NCBI RefSeq assembly: GCF_001678665.1
Contig: NZ_LZRP01000003.1
Span: forward strand, 248,001-312,000
Direction of reading: 5' to 3'
DNA length: 64,000 nt
Source: Erythrobacter sp. QSSC1-22B
Lineage (GTDB): Bacteria > Pseudomonadota > Alphaproteobacteria > Sphingomonadales > Sphingomonadaceae
The notes beneath the pieces were generated by a model, which saw nothing but the letters and a program-made list of their open reading frames with translations, made no database searches and was not told the DNA's origin. Shown here piece by piece: positions 60,862 to 64,000 of the stretch (position 1 is its first letter; each line of letters starts with the position of its first letter). Made by a program: the position numbers and the translations under genes.

Positions 60862-61011
60862 TCAGCGACCGAGGAGGCGGCGCAGCAGGCCGGGTTCGTC
60901 GTGCATTGGCAGGACGCGGCCGTGCTTCATCAGCCGCAGGCTCGCATCGCTGTAGGGGCGGGGTACCGACCAGGGATCGGGATTGCTGTTGCGAAAGCTT
61001 CTGAGAGACAT
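60862..61011 (-). CDS. 49-residue basic protein with a strong ribosome-binding site
   Basis: The ATG at 61011 is preceded by aaggag six bases away, the consensus arrangement. The product (start MSLRSFRNSNPDPWSVPRPY, end GLLRRLLGR) is rich in Arg, Pro and Ser with no membrane helix. It lies between the convergent serine hydrolase gene and the diguanylate cyclase gene. No family is recognised. Confidence 0.6.
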   Translation of the reverse strand: MSLRSFRNSNPDPWSVPRPYSDASLRLMKHGRVLPMHDEPGLLRRLLGR

Positions 61012-61409
61012 GGCAAGCTCCTTGTTGCGCGACGAAGCGTTTCGCACAAAAGACCAGTTGAGCTGAACGATTCCTGACCGGCTTGGGCGCGGGTGAGGCT
61101 GCTTCGCGTTGATCGCCTGTGCTGCGGAAAAACCGATGGCCACCGAAACCGCATCCGACGCACTTTTCTTCCCCTGCGAAAGCGCCCCTGCGCATCGGGA
61201 GGACGGGCCATCAGCCGAGGGAGCGGAGCCCGAGTTTGAGCCGGAGACGGAGCGGGAAAACCTGCAGGAATCGGATGACGCTCAAACAGGCGAAGTTGGT
61301 CCAGGAGAGCGGAAGCTCCGGGCAATAATTGCCCAGGCCGGTCGCCAACGCGCAGATCGCCGGTCGAATGGCCACTGCGGCTGATGCTGCGGCCAAAACC
61401 GCAGAGATG
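61012..61409. other. 398-base intergenic region, nothing recognised
   Basis: Frames on both strands are open for 70-90 codons but without Shine-Dalgarno, domain or plausible composition. It presumably carries the promoter of the 49-residue protein gene and the 3' region of the diguanylate cyclase gene. Confidence 0.4.
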
Positions 61410-63257
61410 TCAGGCGGCCTGCGTCTCGCTATCGGAACGCCGACGCGGCCCCCGGTTTCCGCCGGTGGCGATTTCGACCCGGTTGCCGCCGCCCGATTTT
61501 GCGGCGTAGAGCGGGCCATCGGCAGTCTGCAAAGCCAACGAGGCGCTGCACGGCGCGCCGATGCCCGCCAGGCCGACGCTCGCGGTAAGCGAGAAGGCGG
61601 TCCCGTCGGGTGCGGCCAGATCCAGCGCCGCGACCGCGCTGCACAGTTCCTCGCAAAGCACCGCCGCCTCGTCCAGTTCGAGGCGTTCGGCGATGAACGC
61701 GAATTCGTCTCCGCCGAGGCGGGCGAAAAAGCGCTCCGGCGCGCTCAGTCGGCGCATCGCCGCCGCTACGTGGCGCAGCACCATGTCGCCTGCGTCATGA
61801 CCGTGCGTGTCATTGACGCTTTTGAAATGGTCGAGATCGATGATGGCAAAGTTGAAGGGGCGATCCGCCGAGTAATCGAGGTGTGCCTCGAGGTGACGCA
61901 GGAAAGCGCGGCGGTTGGGCAGGCCGGTGAGCGCGTCGGTATCCGCCTCTTGCAATGCCCGCAGCTCCGCGTTCTTGCTGGTGGTGACGTCGCGGATCGT
62001 GACCGCATAGCCCGAGATTGCGCCCGGGGTCTCGGCGAGCGGGACGGCGCGAATCCGCGCCTCGAGCCAGATCTGCTCGTCGTCGCGCAGCACCGGGCGC
62101 TCGAGCACGTGGGTCAGGCCCGGCTCGCTGGCGGATTCGGCCAGGGTGGCGAGCACGACCGCCTCGTCGAGCGGATCGAAGAACATCGTAAGGGGCTGAT
62201 CCGTCAGCTCGGCCTGTCCGCTCAGCCGTTCGCTCGCCGGGGAGGCAAAGCGAATCCGACCCTCAGCATCGAGATTGAGCAGCGCATCGTCCGAATGATC
62301 GGAAATGAGCCCCTTGAGCGCTCTTTTTTCCTCGACCGCGACGAACAGCAATCGGCGATGCTTGAGCGCCACCGACACCGGCAGCGCGAGCAGCAGCAAG
62401 ATGGCGAGGTAGAACTGGAGGAACAGGACCTTGTCGCCGAAGGTGTTCAGGATCGGTGAGGCAAATCCCAGACCGGTCGAGAGCGAGGCGATGGCGATCC
62501 CGGCGATCGTGATCAATCCGATCGACGCGCCGATGCGGCCCTGCCGGAAGGCAGCGAACAGCAAGGGAACGATGGGTAGGAACAGCAGCGGCAGATCGGC
62601 CTGGAGGAACACCAAGGTGGTAACTGCGCCGATGACCAGCGCATGGCCGATGCATTCCATGACGACTGGCAGGCTGGCTGCCGCATAGTCCTTCGACAGC
62701 GCGCCCGAGGCCGCCATGTAGGCGATCGGGAAACCGAGCAGCGTACCCAGCCCGTGCCCCGCGACCCAGTTGGCGGTGTGAGACAGCCAGCTGCCCGGGG
62801 AAACCCACGCTACCACAAAGCCGCCAGGGATCGCTGCCAGCGCCGGCCCGACTATCCCGCCCGCGACAATCAGGACGATCAGCCCGTCCACGCTCTCGAG
62901 CCAGTCGCGCTGCGGCCGCAGCGCCAGCAACAACCGGGCGATCACATAGCCTTCGAATACATTGATGGCGGCCAGTTGCAGCGCCAGATTAGGACCAAAA
63001 CCGAACAGGCTGGTCGCCACCGCGCTCAGCGCTGCAAAGCTCCAGATGATCGGGCCCCACTGCGCCCTGGGAAGCGTCACCAGCAGAGCGGCGAGGATCG
63101 CGGTCCCGGGCCAAACCAGCGCGAGCGCGCCGCCGAACCGCGTCATCGCAATGGTCAGCGAAGTGATCGCGAAAAACGCCAGGCCCAGCAGCACAGTTTT
63201 TCGCCCACCGGCTATGTGGTTGCCAATCCATGTCATCGGGCTCGGACTAGTCGGCAT
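61410..63257 (-). CDS. MASE1-PAS-GGDEF diguanylate cyclase
   Basis: The protein has 615 residues. An N-terminal MASE1-type membrane domain with about eight helices (about 20-305) is followed by a PAS-like segment (about 325-435, such as LISDHSDDALLNLDAEGRIR) and a GGDEF domain (about 440-600) with DALTGLPNRRAFL and the intact active site ARLGGDEFAFIAE. It should make cyclic di-GMP in response to a membrane signal. No EAL domain is attached and I see no clear RxxD inhibitory site. The ATG at 63257 is used; 12 codons upstream are open. Confidence 0.9.
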   Translation of the reverse strand: MPTSPSPMTWIGNHIAGGRKTVLLGLAFFAITSLTIAMTRFGGALALVWPGTAILAALLVTLPRAQWGPIIWSFAALSAVATSLFGFGPNLALQLAAINVFEGYVIARLLLALRPQRDWLESVDGLIVLIVAGGIVGPALAAIPGGFVVAWVSPGSWLSHTANWVAGHGLGTLLGFPIAYMAASGALSKDYAAASLPVVMECIGHALVIGAVTTLVFLQADLPLLFLPIVPLLFAAFRQGRIGASIGLITIAGIAIASLSTGLGFASPILNTFGDKVLFLQFYLAILLLLALPVSVALKHRRLLFVAVEEKRALKGLISDHSDDALLNLDAEGRIRFASPASERLSGQAELTDQPLTMFFDPLDEAVVLATLAESASEPGLTHVLERPVLRDDEQIWLEARIRAVPLAETPGAISGYAVTIRDVTTSKNAELRALQEADTDALTGLPNRRAFLRHLEAHLDYSADRPFNFAIIDLDHFKSVNDTHGHDAGDMVLRHVAAAMRRLSAPERFFARLGGDEFAFIAERLELDEAAVLCEELCSAVAALDLAAPDGTAFSLTASVGLAGIGAPCSASLALQTADGPLYAAKSGGGNRVEIATGGNRGPRRRSDSETQAA

Positions 63258-63495
63258 CGATTGAAGAACTCTTGCCAGGCAGTGAAAAATCAACCTAGCG
63301 GCTTAAAGCGCTTCGGTCAGCAAGCAATTTTGACCACCCGTTTGTGTTGGCTCGCTCCGTGAACAATAGCCGGTTCTAGGTTGATCGTGCGCTCCAATCC
63401 GGTCTCATTGTTTATTGCTTGGACTCAAGAGGCAATCGGCGGACGAGACCAGCGGTCCTCACGATAGCGCTCGAAAAATTTCCCCGAGCCTGGGT

Positions 63496-63524
63496 CTCGC
63501 CCTGTCGTTTACCGGCAGGGCGAG
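63496..63524 (-). terminator. Hairpin after the chemotaxis receptor gene, possible terminator
   Basis: A 9-bp perfect stem (ctcgccctg with cagggcgag) and 11-base loop lie 21 bases beyond the receptor stop. No T-run follows directly, so termination may be weak or need Rho. The remaining gap to the diguanylate cyclase start shows nothing else. Confidence 0.45.
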
Positions 63525-63544
63525 TGAGTGCGGCCTCTTTCGCT

Positions 63545-64000
63545 TCAGAACGAAGCCCACTCGCCCGCTGCGCGATGATCGGTCGCCGCCGCAGCCGCGG
63601 AAACCAGCCTCGCGGGTGCGACACGACCGGGTGCATTCTCGCCGACGGATCCGGCGAAGGCGGCCAGGGGGTTCGGTGCGGAACGCCTGGCATCTCCGAT
63701 CCTGAACTGCCCGGCCTGCTCGCTGAGCGTAACGACTTCGCCCGTCAGATTGCGGGCCGCAGCCGATGTCTCTTCGACCATTGCCGCATTCTGCTGGGTC
63801 GACTGGTCCATTTCGCGGATCGCCACATTGATCTCGGCGATAGCGGATGACTGGGCGCGATTGTCGTCCGCCATCTGGCTGAGCAGCGCATGGACTTCGC
63901 TCACGTCGCCCGCGATGTCGACGAAGGTGCCATCGACCTTCTGGACCATGCCGACCGCGGCGAGAATATCCGACTGGGTGGCGGTGAGCTGGTCGCTGGC
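63545..64000 (-). CDS. Methyl-accepting chemotaxis protein, C-terminal part
   Basis: The gene runs off the right edge; 151 C-terminal residues are visible. They include the end of the signalling coiled coil with a methylation-helix segment (SSAIAEINVAIREMDQSTQQ, then NAAMVEETSAAARNL). A flexible Ala/Pro-rich tail ends in GEWASF, loosely like the C-terminal pentapeptide that tethers CheR. The sensor part is not in the window. Confidence 0.88.
   Translation of the reverse strand, partial: ASDQLTATQSDILAAVGMVQKVDGTFVDIAGDVSEVHALLSQMADDNRAQSSAIAEINVAIREMDQSTQQNAAMVEETSAAARNLTGEVVTLSEQAGQFRIGDARRSAPNPLAAFAGSVGENAPGRVAPARLVSAAAAATDHRAAGEWASF

Noticed and set aside
1..64000. CRISPR arrays, rRNA operons, insertion sequences
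   Set aside because: No regularly spaced repeats, rRNA signatures or transposase genes were seen in the window.

Overview
The window is GC-rich chromosomal DNA from an alphaproteobacterium, most likely a sphingomonad of the Erythrobacteraceae type (Erythrobacter, Porphyrobacter, Altererythrobacter or relatives). This rests on gene content rather than a search: an alphaproteobacterial general stress response locus (nepR, ecfG, phyR, HWE-type kinase), a carotenoid ketolase/hydroxylase pair (crtW, crtZ), TonB-dependent receptors with sphingomonad-style plug regions, polyhydroxyalkanoate genes, an F1-ATPase zeta inhibitor, and the lptF/lptG, glmM and leuC/leuD housekeeping sets.

Layout. Bases 1-2658 are the right end of an integrative element. 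It holds an unrecognised partial gene, an AlpA/excisionase-like gene divergent from a MerR-like regulator with a pair of palindromic sites between them, a tyrosine integrase, and a 3' fragment of tRNA-Gln(CTG) that marks the attachment site. From 3.0 to 6.0 kb come a GntA-like heme N-hydroxylase coupled to a DUF1989 gene and two related Crp/Fnr regulators. From 6.2 to 11.6 kb are housekeeping genes (LOG-family protein, thiD, DUF1272, glmM, sodB, an AI-2E-type permease). From 11.7 to 17.1 kb is the general stress response locus, with several sequence-visible EcfG promoters (GGAAC-N16/17-CGTT), an FNR-like regulator, a single-domain response regulator and a candidate C-rich-loop small RNA. From 17 to 23 kb are acyltransferase-like genes, a desaturase, lptFG and clpS. 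From 23 to 26 kb are a phasin and phaC, with a TGC/GCA-rich control region.

From 26 to 32 kb are an AlaC-type aminotransferase and acyl-CoA genes (crotonase, a thiolase-like protein without the usual cysteine, a nitronate monooxygenase, an acyl-CoA dehydrogenase), then an atypical OmpR/PhoB-type regulator. From 32.7 to 37.8 kb is a TonB receptor / secreted beta-helix lipoprotein / small TPR protein group. From 37.9 to 45.7 kb is one tight operon for a reduced VirB-type secretion system (virB1-2-3-4-6-9-10-11), with no virB5, virB7, virB8, coupling protein or relaxase nearby. TGTCA-type direct repeats with an 11-bp period, resembling Pho boxes, lie before the beta-helix gene, the TPR gene, virB1 and the regulator gene. 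They suggest, without proving, a shared phosphate-type control.

From 45.9 to 64 kb follow another TonB receptor, yhhQ, an intact tRNA-Arg(TCT), a succinate-semialdehyde dehydrogenase-type gene behind an EcfG promoter that reads on both strands, a Nudix gene, a grxD-bolA-zeta inhibitor-quinone oxidoreductase-leuD-small membrane protein-leuC series, crtW-crtZ, a class A beta-lactamase-like protein without Glu166, a MASE1-GGDEF protein and the end of a chemotaxis receptor. I saw no CRISPR array, rRNA gene or complete insertion sequence.
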